Source: Halanaerobium sp. | Lineage (GTDB): Bacteria > Bacillota > Halanaerobiia > Halanaerobiales > Halanaerobiaceae | Assembly (NCBI GenBank): GCA_003070825.1 | Contig: QBLP01000005.1 | Span: 1-26,468, forward strand | Direction of reading: 5' to 3' | DNA length: 26,468 nucleotides | Part shown: positions 1 through 7,148 of the stretch, piece after piece | Position numbering within the stretch: the stretch's first letter is position 1 | Layout of the letters: every line of letters begins with the position of its first letter | Translations under genes and position numbers: made by a program | The notes under the pieces: generated by a model | The model's input: only the letters and a program-made list of their open reading frames with translations | What the model was told of the DNA's origin: nothing | Database searches by the model: none

Positions 1-19
1 AGATGTGTATAAGAGACAG
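1..19. other. Tn5/Nextera mosaic-end adapter remnant (artefact)
   Basis: The first 19 bases read AGATGTGTATAAGAGACAG, which is exactly the Tn5 transposase mosaic end used in Nextera-type libraries. It sits at the very first base of the window, as expected for an untrimmed adapter at a contig end. It is not part of the organism's genome; real sequence starts at about base 20. Confidence 0.95.
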
Positions 20-99
20 TTTAAAAATAAAGGAGACTAATAATTTGCAAAGAATTATATATCATGGTACAAAATAAATAACCTCGGGAGAGATAATCT

Positions 100-603
100 A
101 TGGAAAAAAGAAAACATATATTAGTACTTATATTGACTTTAATTTTATTTTTAAGTGGAACTGTATTTGCAGCACCCGAAATAGATATTTTTGATAATTG
201 GATTACAAGTAAAAGTAAAGATTCTGAATCAGGGAATACTACTGTAGAAATATACCAATCAGATTATGCTATACCTTTAAGGGTGATTTGGAAAAATGGC
301 GAGATAATGATAGTTATGAAGCCTTATAAAATAGAAGAACTAGGTAATGAATACGAAATATATTATCAATTCGATGATGGTGTAACTAATAGAGTTGTTT
401 GTGAGGTTTCTCAGGAAAGAAAAAGTCTTTACCTTCCTGACCAGCTGGAAAAAGAATTGATTGAAAAAATGATGACTCATGAAAGCTTAAATATAGGAAG
501 CTTTAAACTTCCAGATCCTACAGCAGGAAATGAATTAAACTATGATTTAAATAAATTTGATGAAGCAGTAAAAAAATACAGAGATTTATTTTTGACTAAT
601 TAA
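100..603 (+). CDS. Small exported protein of unknown function
   Basis: A 167-residue protein that I do not recognise. Residues 1-25 form a clear signal peptide: a Lys/Arg-rich start, a Leu/Ile-rich core and a small-residue cleavage region ending TVFAA. The mature part is mixed alpha/beta in composition, acidic, with no cysteine motif or further membrane segment, so it should be secreted or periplasmic. It begins with ATG, with GGGAG nine bases upstream. It is the only gene on this strand and converges on the small OMP gene, sharing a hairpin terminator at 618-658. Only about 80 bases of true sequence precede it, so its promoter and any upstream partner are not visible. Confidence 0.8.
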   Translation: MEKRKHILVLILTLILFLSGTVFAAPEIDIFDNWITSKSKDSESGNTTVEIYQSDYAIPLRVIWKNGEIMIVMKPYKIEELGNEYEIYYQFDDGVTNRVVCEVSQERKSLYLPDQLEKELIEKMMTHESLNIGSFKLPDPTAGNELNYDLNKFDEAVKKYRDLFLTN

Positions 604-617
604 ATTATTGTTTTAAA

Positions 618-658
618 AAGCCCTTAAGTCAAAATTTGAATATCTGCCTTAAGGGCTT
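618..658. terminator. Terminator hairpin between convergent genes
   Basis: AAGCCCTTAAG (618-628) and CTTAAGGGCTT (648-658) are perfect inverted repeats of 11 bases around a 19-base loop. Read on the minus strand, the stem is followed by a run of five T and is a good intrinsic terminator for the gene at 691-1365. Read on the plus strand the downstream tract is T-rich but broken, so it is probably weaker for the gene at 100-603. Confidence 0.85.
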
Positions 659-690
659 CTTATTAATTATTAATTTATCGCTTAGAAACT

Positions 691-1365
691 CTATGTTAAA
701 CCAGCTTTATATGAAAATCCGTTACTGTAAACATCTCCTTCATCCTCATCATCCATTTCAAGATATAGATAATCTATACCAGCATTAAAATCCCAGCTAT
801 CAGCAAATTGACGTTTATAACCAATACCCCATCTATAACTAACCGCATCTAAATCTACTTTTTCATCTACTAAACCTGAAGCAGCAAAAGCTTGACCTTC
901 AAAATTCTTATCTTTAGTACCTTTATAAAAAGCTACTCCTCCACCAGTTGTCCATCTTTCACTTAATTCATAATCAGCTAAAAGAGCAAGACCATTAAGT
1001 GCAACATCAATTTCAGCTGATCCTTTTCCAACAGCAGAATCAAAATTTGTTTCTACTGCACCAAAGATATGTTCATACTGAATATTTGCTGTCCATTTAT
1101 CACTTACTTTCTTTTTCGCTCCTAAATAAAGCATAGGAACTTTATCAATATTGTCCATTTTTTCAATATTACTTGTTGATATTGAACCCTGAAAATTGCT
1201 TGCAACTAAATTATTTAAATCATCTATTGTAGAATTCCATTTATCTAATGTAACATTTGTAATAGAAATCCCACCAACAGCTTCCCAATCAGATGCAGCT
1301 GCACTTCCTGCTAACAACCCTACTATCATTAAGGCCATCATTAATATTATAATTTTATTCTTCAT
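691..1365 (-). CDS. Small beta-barrel outer-membrane protein, C-terminus clipped by TAG
   Basis: A 224-residue protein with a signal peptide (residues 1-24, ending GSAAA) followed by alternating amphipathic strands with aromatic girdle residues, for example WTANIQYEHIF and WDFNAGIDYLYLEM. This is the pattern of an OmpW/OMP_b-brl-size barrel of about 8 strands; the exact family is not clear. ATG start with AGGAGG nine bases upstream. It lies behind the SLH porin gene and its terminator, with no convincing promoter of its own in the 50-base gap, so it may depend on readthrough. Odd feature: the reading frame stops at TAG (691-693) after GLT, but the next codons are AGT TTC TAA. Reading through would give the classical barrel ending x-Ser-Phe, as in the neighbouring porin. 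The present stop removes the terminal Phe. Confidence 0.75.
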   Translation of the reverse strand: MKNKIIILMMALMIVGLLAGSAAASDWEAVGGISITNVTLDKWNSTIDDLNNLVASNFQGSISTSNIEKMDNIDKVPMLYLGAKKKVSDKWTANIQYEHIFGAVETNFDSAVGKGSAEIDVALNGLALLADYELSERWTTGGGVAFYKGTKDKNFEGQAFAASGLVDEKVDLDAVSYRWGIGYKRQFADSWDFNAGIDYLYLEMDDEDEGDVYSNGFSYKAGLT

Positions 1366-1414
1366 TCTTTAAATTCCTCCTATAGTTTGTTATTTTTTTC
1401 CTATAAACATAGAA

Positions 1415-1440
1415 AACCCGAGGGATAAATCCCCCGGGTT
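1415..1440 (-). terminator. Terminator after the SLH porin gene
   Basis: On the minus strand AACCCGGGGG (1440-1431) pairs with CCCTCGGGTT (1424-1415) through ten pairs including one G-U, with a six-base loop, followed by TTCTATGTTT. It starts 29 bases after the porin stop codon. The short T-tract suggests incomplete termination, which would allow some transcription into the small OMP gene. Confidence 0.8.
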
Positions 1441-1468
1441 GTTTTTATTTCTTTATATTAGACTATGA

Positions 1469-3268
1469 TTAGAAGCTTACAGATAAGGAAGTAGTTACAG
1501 CATTACCTGTACCTTCGCCCTCAACGTCATCTTCTCCGTCAATCCACTTAGCTTCTGTATTCCAAGTCATATTATCTGAAAGTTCTTTTGTCATATAACC
1601 TTTCAGGTAGTTATAACTAATTACAGTGGCACCATTATCATCTTCATCTTTATTAACTAATTCTGCACCAAGAGTAGTTGTATCGTTCCAAGCATACTCA
1701 GTACCCAAAGTGATGATAGTAGTATCATATCCATCTTTGTAAGTATCATTCATAGTATAAGCAACAGATGCACTATTAGTAAACTTACCATAACTATTAT
1801 CTAATGCTACTTCTACAGTATTTTTATCTTCGTTATTGTCATTAGATTCATCTTGAACTAATGTATAGTCACCAGTAACCGTATTATTTTCATTTAATAC
1901 ATATGATGCACCTACATTAAACTTGTTATAGTCATTAGCTTCTTCAAGATCTCCTAATACACTTGCTGACTCAAAATTCTCGCCAACAGTTTCAAACATA
2001 CCATCAACAGTTAATGCGTCACTAACTTTTGCTTCAGCATTAACATTGAATAGTGTATCACTTTCTGTATCAGTATCATTAAACACAACTTCTCCACCAA
2101 CAGTTACCATATCAGTAACAGCTACATCAGAAACTTCTACTGCTACATCAGTAACATCTTTAGTTTCTAAATCAAAACTAGCCTGATATACTTTTCCAGT
2201 AACAGTACCGAAGTCCATTTCTCTACTTACATGAACACCATAATAATCTGTATCAACATCATAATCTTCTCCTAAAACAAAAGCAGTGATGTCATTACCC
2301 ATGTAAGAAGCTGTCATTTCCATACCTTCCATATCTTCATCATCAATGAAGTATGAAGAAGCTGTATATCCGTCTAAGTCACCAAACTTAAATCCATAAT
2401 CATTATAAGCAACTTCTAATAAAGCACTATCAACAGCTAAATCTAATCCATCTTCTTCAACACTATAAACACTGCTATCAAAAACAGTATCTTCTTCAGC
2501 AAATACATTAGTAGTAGTATCTACAGCAAGATTAAAGCTAGCTCCATTTAATTCACCAGCAGCGTTAATTCCAATTTCCTGCCAGAATTTCTTTTCTGCT
2601 GGGAAATCTTCTGCATCTTCTTCTTTAGAAGGACTAACTGGTGCAGCAATATCTAGAGCGTCTCCATCAGCCCACAGTTCTATAACAGCATCTGCGTTAT
2701 CACCATAGTTAGCAACTTCTGCAAATGTATCTATAGTAGCTGTAAATTCAATGTTATCTTCTGGTACGTCCATAGCGTCTACTTTAGCTTCTAATTCAGC
2801 CATATCTTTACCTAAAGCATCAACGTCTGCGCCTAATACTTTAAGCTCAGCAGCTAATTCGAAAGTTAAAGCGTCAACGATATCTGCTACTTCTTCAGCT
2901 TGAGCATCGCTTAAGCTGTCCTGAGTGTTCTTTTCCATTAAGGACTTAACGATAGCAGTTACGTCTTCTGCCTGACCTGTAGTTAGACCTTCGCTCATTT
3001 CGTCCATTGCAGCAGCCATTTCTTCCTGCTCAGCAACAATGTTGTCTAATGCGCGGCTAACCATAACAGCCATTTCGTAACGAGTCATGTTCTGGCTACC
3101 TTTGTATTCGCCATCAGGATAACCTTCGACGATACCAGCAGCAACTAATTTGTTAATTGCATCGTATGCCCAGTGATCACTTGGTACGTCAGAGAATGAC
3201 TGACCAAATGCAGGCATAGCTAATGCTACGACTAAGATTAAAGCAATTGTAATTGTAAGTTTTTTCAT
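1469..3268 (-). CDS. OmpM-like porin with N-terminal SLH domain
   Basis: A 599-residue outer-membrane protein. Residues 1-23 are a signal peptide ending AFGQ. Residues 24-75 are one S-layer homology domain (FSDVPSDHWAYDAINKL, then GIVEGYPDG and MTRYEMAVMVSRAL). Residues 76-165 are a heptad-rich coiled coil, and the remainder is a strand-rich, very acidic barrel ending SLSVSF with a terminal Phe. In diderm Firmicutes this architecture (OmpM) binds the cell wall through SLH and anchors the outer membrane to peptidoglycan while forming a pore. ATG start with AAGGGGGAT seven bases before it. It has its own near-consensus promoter, a long structured leader and its own terminator, as expected for a highly expressed, separately regulated envelope protein. 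The precise pore specificity cannot be read from sequence. Confidence 0.88.
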   Translation of the reverse strand: MKKLTITIALILVVALAMPAFGQSFSDVPSDHWAYDAINKLVAAGIVEGYPDGEYKGSQNMTRYEMAVMVSRALDNIVAEQEEMAAAMDEMSEGLTTGQAEDVTAIVKSLMEKNTQDSLSDAQAEEVADIVDALTFELAAELKVLGADVDALGKDMAELEAKVDAMDVPEDNIEFTATIDTFAEVANYGDNADAVIELWADGDALDIAAPVSPSKEEDAEDFPAEKKFWQEIGINAAGELNGASFNLAVDTTTNVFAEEDTVFDSSVYSVEEDGLDLAVDSALLEVAYNDYGFKFGDLDGYTASSYFIDDEDMEGMEMTASYMGNDITAFVLGEDYDVDTDYYGVHVSREMDFGTVTGKVYQASFDLETKDVTDVAVEVSDVAVTDMVTVGGEVVFNDTDTESDTLFNVNAEAKVSDALTVDGMFETVGENFESASVLGDLEEANDYNKFNVGASYVLNENNTVTGDYTLVQDESNDNNEDKNTVEVALDNSYGKFTNSASVAYTMNDTYKDGYDTTIITLGTEYAWNDTTTLGAELVNKDEDDNGATVISYNYLKGYMTKELSDNMTWNTEAKWIDGEDDVEGEGTGNAVTTSLSVSF

Positions 3269-3316
3269 TATTAAAATCCCCCTTGATTGTGTTCTAACAT
3301 TTTTCTTTTTCGATAT

Positions 3317-3487
3317 ATAAGTTCTAATAACTTATACAATCATAGAGGACATCCGAGCGAGTTACCTAGTTTCCTCTTCATCTGTCCAAAAGATTTTTGA
3401 TAAGTATCTTAGAACTCTTATAACTCTACAGCTCCGCAGCTTCGGGGGCACCTCCTTTCCGCCGCATTTTAGCGTTGAGTTTATAAG
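3317..3487 (-). promoter_or_regulatory. Structured 5' leader of the SLH porin mRNA
   Basis: The gap 3269-3586 holds a promoter and an untranslated leader of about 240 nt. On the minus strand CTTATAAACTC (3487-3477) pairs with GAGTTATAAG (3426-3417) with one bulged A and closes a GC-rich domain. Directly after it, AGTTCTAA (3416-3409) plus ACTTAT (3405-3400) pair with ATAAGT (3335-3330) plus TTAGAACT (3327-3320), closing a second domain that contains the stem GGACA (3387-3383)/TGTCC (3351-3347). Domain 1 also contains a perfect Shine-Dalgarno-like AAAGGAGGTG (3458-3449) with no start codon at useful distance. I do not recognise it as a known riboswitch class. A cis-regulatory or mRNA-stabilising role is inferred. 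Confidence 0.55.
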
Positions 3488-3516
3488 CATAATTAAATTA
3501 TCAATTTGCAAATTAA

Positions 3517-3546
3517 ATTATAACAGTAAACTAACCTAACTGTCAA
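3517..3546 (-). promoter_or_regulatory. Sigma-A promoter of the SLH porin gene
   Basis: TTGACA at 3546-3541 and TATAAT at 3522-3517 match the -35 and -10 consensus exactly, with an 18-base spacer and an A/T-rich sequence upstream. The transcript should start near 3510, giving a leader of about 240 nt before the porin ATG. Both hexamers being perfect predicts strong constitutive initiation, so control would have to act on the leader. Confidence 0.85.
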
Positions 3547-3586
3547 ATTTATTTACTATTAATCCTCAAACCCTATTGTAAAGCAC

Positions 3587-4000
3587 TTAATCGATTTTGT
3601 CAAGCTTATCGAGATATTTTTCACCAATTATTAAGGCTGCATAATCATCAAGCGGCTTTTTAAGCTTCCAGCTGACCACTTTTCGCAGCAGTTTTTCGTA
3701 GTTAGACATCGGCTTTTCCTTTAAATAGCGGGCCTGAGCTTCCTCTGTTGTATATTCTTCAGCAACCATTGTTATTTTTAAATCAGAATAACGGCTGCTG
3801 ACCATTTCTTTTACTGAATCAGCCCCGGTCCCATCACCAATTATTATTTCTTTGATCTGATAATTATTAAAAATCTCAGCTAAATGATCTAAAAGCTCTT
3901 CTTTTTTGACTATTGTTTTTTCTTTTTCTTCTTTAGTATAACTTAAAACTGCAGTCCCAACTTTGTCACTGCCCGGATCCAAAGCAAGTAGATTATTCAT
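3587..4000 (-). CDS. YqgF/RuvX-like RNase H-fold protein
   Basis: A protein of 137 residues, starting LLALDPG then KVGTAVLS, an RNase H-like first strand with the conserved Asp. A middle strand EIIIGDGTG follows, then a VAEEYTTEEAQARY segment with an acidic residue, and a late DDYAALIIGE helix with Asp. This is the YqgF (pre-16S rRNA nuclease/Holliday-junction resolvase-like) pattern, but divergent, so the substrate is uncertain. I chose the ATG at 4000 over the longer frame from 4048. GAGGAGG lies six bases before it, the protein then begins at the family's normal point, and it overlaps the DUF3084 stop by eight bases. It is the last gene of the envelope cluster. No hairpin terminator is visible between it and the porin promoter. 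Confidence 0.75.
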   Translation of the reverse strand: MNNLLALDPGSDKVGTAVLSYTKEEKEKTIVKKEELLDHLAEIFNNYQIKEIIIGDGTGADSVKEMVSSRYSDLKITMVAEEYTTEEAQARYLKEKPMSNYEKLLRKVVSWKLKKPLDDYAALIIGEKYLDKLDKID

Positions 4001-5297
4001 TATTAGCCTCCTCAGCAGAACCATCAGCCCCAATCTCTTCCAGCTCAAAGTCTAAATTATCATTTAGTCTATCCTGTCTCCAGATATCTCTGCCGGCATA
4101 AATATTAATCCGGACTTCACCACTGGCTGAGCGTACCCTGTTAACCAGATCATAAAACTGGCTGAAGTTGATACTGCCGACCTGGCCTGAGTTATCGGGT
4201 AATAGTCCCTGGTTAATTGCTTTCTGGTTAATATCCTGCAGCAGTGCTTCCAGTTCAGTCTCTATTTCTTTACTACTCTGTTCAGCACTAATTTCTCTAC
4301 TGCTGATTAGCTGTCCCTTTTTGAAGACTTTAAAATCCTCATAAAGCTGGAAATTCGCATAAAGCCAGTCGTTTTTAGGAACATTAACTCTGGCTATTAA
4401 AGAAACAATAACTCTACTGCCCGGCTCCATATTGTAAATGATGCGGGCGGCATTTAAAATATCCTCAGTCTGTAAGCGGAGTGCCATCCCGGTTTCTTCA
4501 TTAACTTCAATCTCTTTTTTTACTGCAACCTGATTGGCTGCCTGCAGATACTTATTTAAAGCAGAAATTGTTTCCTGTTCACTGCGGCCGCCTTCTAGCA
4601 CATCAGTATAGATCACATCACCTTTTTGATAAACCATATCTTCACCCATGTAGTAGATCACACCGGCCTGCAGCTGGTTGGCAACCTTCCGCAGCTCATC
4701 ATAATCAGCTTCCAGCTCGGAAATTTGATTTTTTAGCTCAGCAACCTGTGATTCCAATTCTTCGCGCTGAGAACTCAGTTCTTCTACCCGCTGCTGCAGC
4801 TGGTTTCTATTTTGAGTTAATTCTTTTAGTTCACTTTCTACAGCTGCTATTTCCTTATCCCTTTGAGCTATCTCTTTTTCTCGTGCCTCAATTTCAGCCT
4901 CTTTTTTAGCTATCTCTTTTTCTCGCGCCTCAATTTTCTGCTGCAGTTCTGAGAGCTCCTGGTCTTTTGCTGCCAGCTTCTTATCTTTTGCTGTCAGCTG
5001 CTGATCTCTATCTGCTAATTCTTCGTTTAAATATTCCAGTCTTGTTAGAACATCATTAATGTTAAATAAGGCTTGTCTCAGCTCAGAATAAACCGCAAGC
5101 AAAATGGTAACTGAGAGAACAGCGATTAAAATTCCGGTTACAATAGTAATAATAATTGAAGAATAACGGGGGCGGAGACCAAATAAGGAAACACGCTTTT
5201 TACCCATCTTCATTCCAATCCGATCACCAATATAGGCGATTAAACCACTTAAGATAACTACTGCTCCTATAATTACAAATGCGTTAATAATCTCCAC
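3993..5297 (-). CDS. DUF3084 membrane-anchored coiled-coil protein
   Basis: A protein of about 430 residues matching the DUF3084 pattern. Residues 5-22 and 48-70 are membrane segments flanking the conserved GDRIGMKMGKKRVSLFGLRP stretch. Residues 75-205 are a long charged coiled coil with an internal repeat, followed by a C-terminal globular part. It probably sits in the inner membrane with the coil and C-terminus in one compartment; its function is unknown in all organisms I know of. The longest frame starts with GTG at 5297, but that GTG lies inside the ribosome-binding site AAAGGAGGTG. The next ATG is at residue 29, inside the conserved region. Initiation at ATT 5291 or 5288 (5 or 8 bases after GGAGG) fits better, so the true N-terminus is probably two or three residues shorter. 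Confidence 0.82.
   Translation of the reverse strand: MEIINAFVIIGAVVILSGLIAYIGDRIGMKMGKKRVSLFGLRPRYSSIIITIVTGILIAVLSVTILLAVYSELRQALFNINDVLTRLEYLNEELADRDQQLTAKDKKLAAKDQELSELQQKIEAREKEIAKKEAEIEAREKEIAQRDKEIAAVESELKELTQNRNQLQQRVEELSSQREELESQVAELKNQISELEADYDELRKVANQLQAGVIYYMGEDMVYQKGDVIYTDVLEGGRSEQETISALNKYLQAANQVAVKKEIEVNEETGMALRLQTEDILNAARIIYNMEPGSRVIVSLIARVNVPKNDWLYANFQLYEDFKVFKKGQLISSREISAEQSSKEIETELEALLQDINQKAINQGLLPDNSGQVGSINFSQFYDLVNRVRSASGEVRINIYAGRDIWRQDRLNDNLDFELEEIGADGSAEEANNE
4866..4936 (-). repeat. Direct repeat in the DUF3084 coiled coil
   Basis: A 29-base unit occurs at 4866-4894 and 4908-4936 with one mismatch, period 42 bases (14 codons, two heptads). It encodes two copies of IEAREKEIA. 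The spacing keeps the heptad register, so recombination between copies would lengthen or shorten the coil by whole turns. Confidence 0.8.
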
Positions 5298-5308
5298 CTC
5301 CTTTAAAT

Positions 5309-6409
5309 CTACTGTCTTGCCGTTTTAATTAAAAGTCCAACTCCAACAATAAAGATTACTATATTCTGCAGCCAGGCTCCAAGCCAGGGCTGAATTGTTC
5401 CCTGACTACCGAGAGCATCCCCAACTGTCATTAAAACATAATAGATAAAGATAATGATAATACTGATGCCAAAACCGGTTGCCGAACCAGCTGAACGCTG
5501 AGGCTTAATCCCCAGCGGTGCTGCCAGCAGTGCAAAAATAAAGCTGGCTAAGGGAATCGAAAAACGGTGATGCAGTTCAACCCGCTCCTCATAAGCTGCT
5601 CGACCCTGCTCTTCTTTAAGGGCAATCTGTTTGCTCAGCTCTCTCACATTCATCTCATCAATATTCTTACCCAGACTGCCTGCCTGAGCTGGAGAATGAA
5701 TCTCCTCCCGGGAGCGGTAACTGCTGAATTCTAAAGCCGGCTGCCTGTTATTTCTATCTAAAAAATAAACCGTTCCATCATAGAAATGCCAGCCGTCACG
5801 CAACCATTCAGCTCTTTCTGCTTCCAGCACACTGTCTGGACTACCGTCCTCAAAGCTCTGAACAACCACATCCTTCATCATCCCGCTCTCTCCATTAAAA
5901 CTGTGGGCATAGAGCATATAGTCAGGTCGGCGGGTACTGCTGTCCATTGGGGTTAAAAATAAATCATACTGAGTTTCCGGCCGCTGCTCTCCGTGGCGGG
6001 CCTGATACATAATCTGCTCAGCCTGATAATTGGCATTGGGCACTAAAAATTCTGAAATAGCAACAGTAACTCCACTGGTTACAAGCCCCATAATCAGTGC
6101 CGGCAGCACCAGCGAAATAATGCTGATCCCTCCAGCCCGCATAGCTGTAATCTCACTGTCACCAGAAAGCCTGTTGTAGGCCATAATTGTTCCCAGAAGA
6201 GATGCCATTGGAAAAGTTAAAACAATAATCTCCGGCAGGCTTAAAAAGAAAAGCCTGATTAAAGTTAAAACATCAACACCCCACTGCGTATAAAATTCTG
6301 TCAGTTCAAAAATTAGATCAGTCCCGATAAAAATACCGGTAAAAGCTGCTACACCAAAGAAAAAAGGTGCAATCAATTCTTTATAAATATATTTGTTAAT
6401 TGTTTTCAA
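5309..6409 (-). CDS. lptF: LPS export permease, LptF/LptG family
   Basis: A 366-residue YjgP/YjgQ-family permease. Three N-terminal membrane segments (roughly residues 12-35, 50-78 and 95-122) precede a periplasmic domain (about 130-275) and three C-terminal segments. The motif FPMASLLGTIMAYNRLS and the coupling-helix region SGDSEITAMRAGG are typical. With LptB it extracts LPS from the inner membrane and passes it to LptC/LptA. The start is TTG, with GAGGTG eight bases upstream. It begins 15 bases after lptB. Only one permease gene is present here, whereas the classical exporter is an LptF-LptG heterodimer; either it acts as a homodimer or the partner lies elsewhere. Naming it lptF rather than lptG is a convention, not a determination. 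Confidence 0.9.
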   Translation of the reverse strand: MKTINKYIYKELIAPFFFGVAAFTGIFIGTDLIFELTEFYTQWGVDVLTLIRLFFLSLPEIIVLTFPMASLLGTIMAYNRLSGDSEITAMRAGGISIISLVLPALIMGLVTSGVTVAISEFLVPNANYQAEQIMYQARHGEQRPETQYDLFLTPMDSSTRRPDYMLYAHSFNGESGMMKDVVVQSFEDGSPDSVLEAERAEWLRDGWHFYDGTVYFLDRNNRQPALEFSSYRSREEIHSPAQAGSLGKNIDEMNVRELSKQIALKEEQGRAAYEERVELHHRFSIPLASFIFALLAAPLGIKPQRSAGSATGFGISIIIIFIYYVLMTVGDALGSQGTIQPWLGAWLQNIVIFIVGVGLLIKTARQ

Positions 6410-6424
6410 AAAAGATGCACCTCA

Positions 6425-7144
6425 CTAAATTTTAAATTTATCTCCCAGATAAAATTTACGTGCCTGTTCATTATCTGCAATTTCCTCTGAGGTTCCGGAA
6501 AGTAAAATCTTACCCTCATGCATAATATAGGCTCGATCTGTAATCGAAAGGGTCTCCCGCACACTGTGGTCAGTGATTAAAACCCCAAGACCTCGATTTT
6601 TAAGATAGCGGATAATCTCCTGAATATCATTAACTGCAATCGGATCAACTCCGGCAAAAGGTTCATCTAAGAGAATAAAAGCCGGATCAGCAGCCAGGGC
6701 TCTGGCGATTTCCACCCGGCGCCGCTCACCACCGGAGAGCTGAAAACCCTTGCGGTTTCTCAATCCTTCAATGTGAAATTCCTGCAGCAGTTCTTTAATA
6801 TTTGCTTCAATCTCCTGACTGTTTAAGTCTCTGTACTCTAAAATAGCCTTCAAATTTTCCCCCACCGTCATTTTACGAAAAATCGAAGCTTCCTGAGGCA
6901 GATAGCCGATCCCGAGTCTGGCTCTTTTGTAAACAGGGAGGTTTGAAATATTATGCTCATCAAAAAATATCTGACCTCCATCAGGATTGATTAAACCTAA
7001 AATCATATAGAAAGTAGTTGTTTTGCCGGCTCCATTAGGGCCTAAAAGACCAACAATCTGGCCGCGTTCCACTTTTAAATCAACTTCGTTAACAACCCTT
7101 TCCTTATTATATTCTTTAATTAAGCCCTGAGCTTTAATTGTCAT
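6425..7144 (-). CDS. lptB: LPS export ABC ATPase LptB
   Basis: A 239-residue ATPase that powers LPS extraction from the inner membrane. Walker A GPNGAGKTT is at residues 35-43, the Q-loop in GYLPQEASIF at about 83, signature LSGGERRR from 136, Walker B FILLDEPFAGVDP from 157, and the switch His in ITDHSVRE at 193. The GYLPQEASIFRKMTV stretch and the length are typical of LptB rather than other branched-chain type ATPases. ATG start. It lies four bases after lptA and 15 bases before the permease gene, which fixes its role in the Lpt exporter. Confidence 0.95.
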   Translation of the reverse strand: MTIKAQGLIKEYNKERVVNEVDLKVERGQIVGLLGPNGAGKTTTFYMILGLINPDGGQIFFDEHNISNLPVYKRARLGIGYLPQEASIFRKMTVGENLKAILEYRDLNSQEIEANIKELLQEFHIEGLRNRKGFQLSGGERRRVEIARALAADPAFILLDEPFAGVDPIAVNDIQEIIRYLKNRGLGVLITDHSVRETLSITDRAYIMHEGKILLSGTSEEIADNEQARKFYLGDKFKI

Positions 7145-7148
7145 CTAA

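Noticed and set aside
1..19. Natural transposon end
   Set aside because: The 19-mer is the hyperactive mosaic end used in library preparation, sits at base 1, and no transposase or second end is present.
44..76. Ten-codon TTG-initiated frame after an AAAGGAGA site near the left end
   Set aside because: Short A/T-rich frames like this arise by chance, the left flank is truncated by the adapter, and nothing supports translation. Kept only as a possible leader peptide of the 100-603 gene.
3340..3382. 13-codon frame (ATG AAG AGG ... TGA) in the porin leader as a regulatory peptide
   Set aside because: It has no good ribosome-binding site and lies entirely within the second predicted helical domain, so structure explains the region better.
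4568..4909. Plus-strand open frame of 113 codons opposite the DUF3084 coiled coil
   Set aside because: It is a shadow of the repetitive coiled-coil coding sequence, with no ribosome-binding site and a composition (Pro/His/Leu/Phe-rich) typical of antisense frames.
4867..4936. CRISPR-like or regulatory repeat
   Set aside because: Only two copies, in frame, encoding heptads of the coiled coil; it is a protein repeat.
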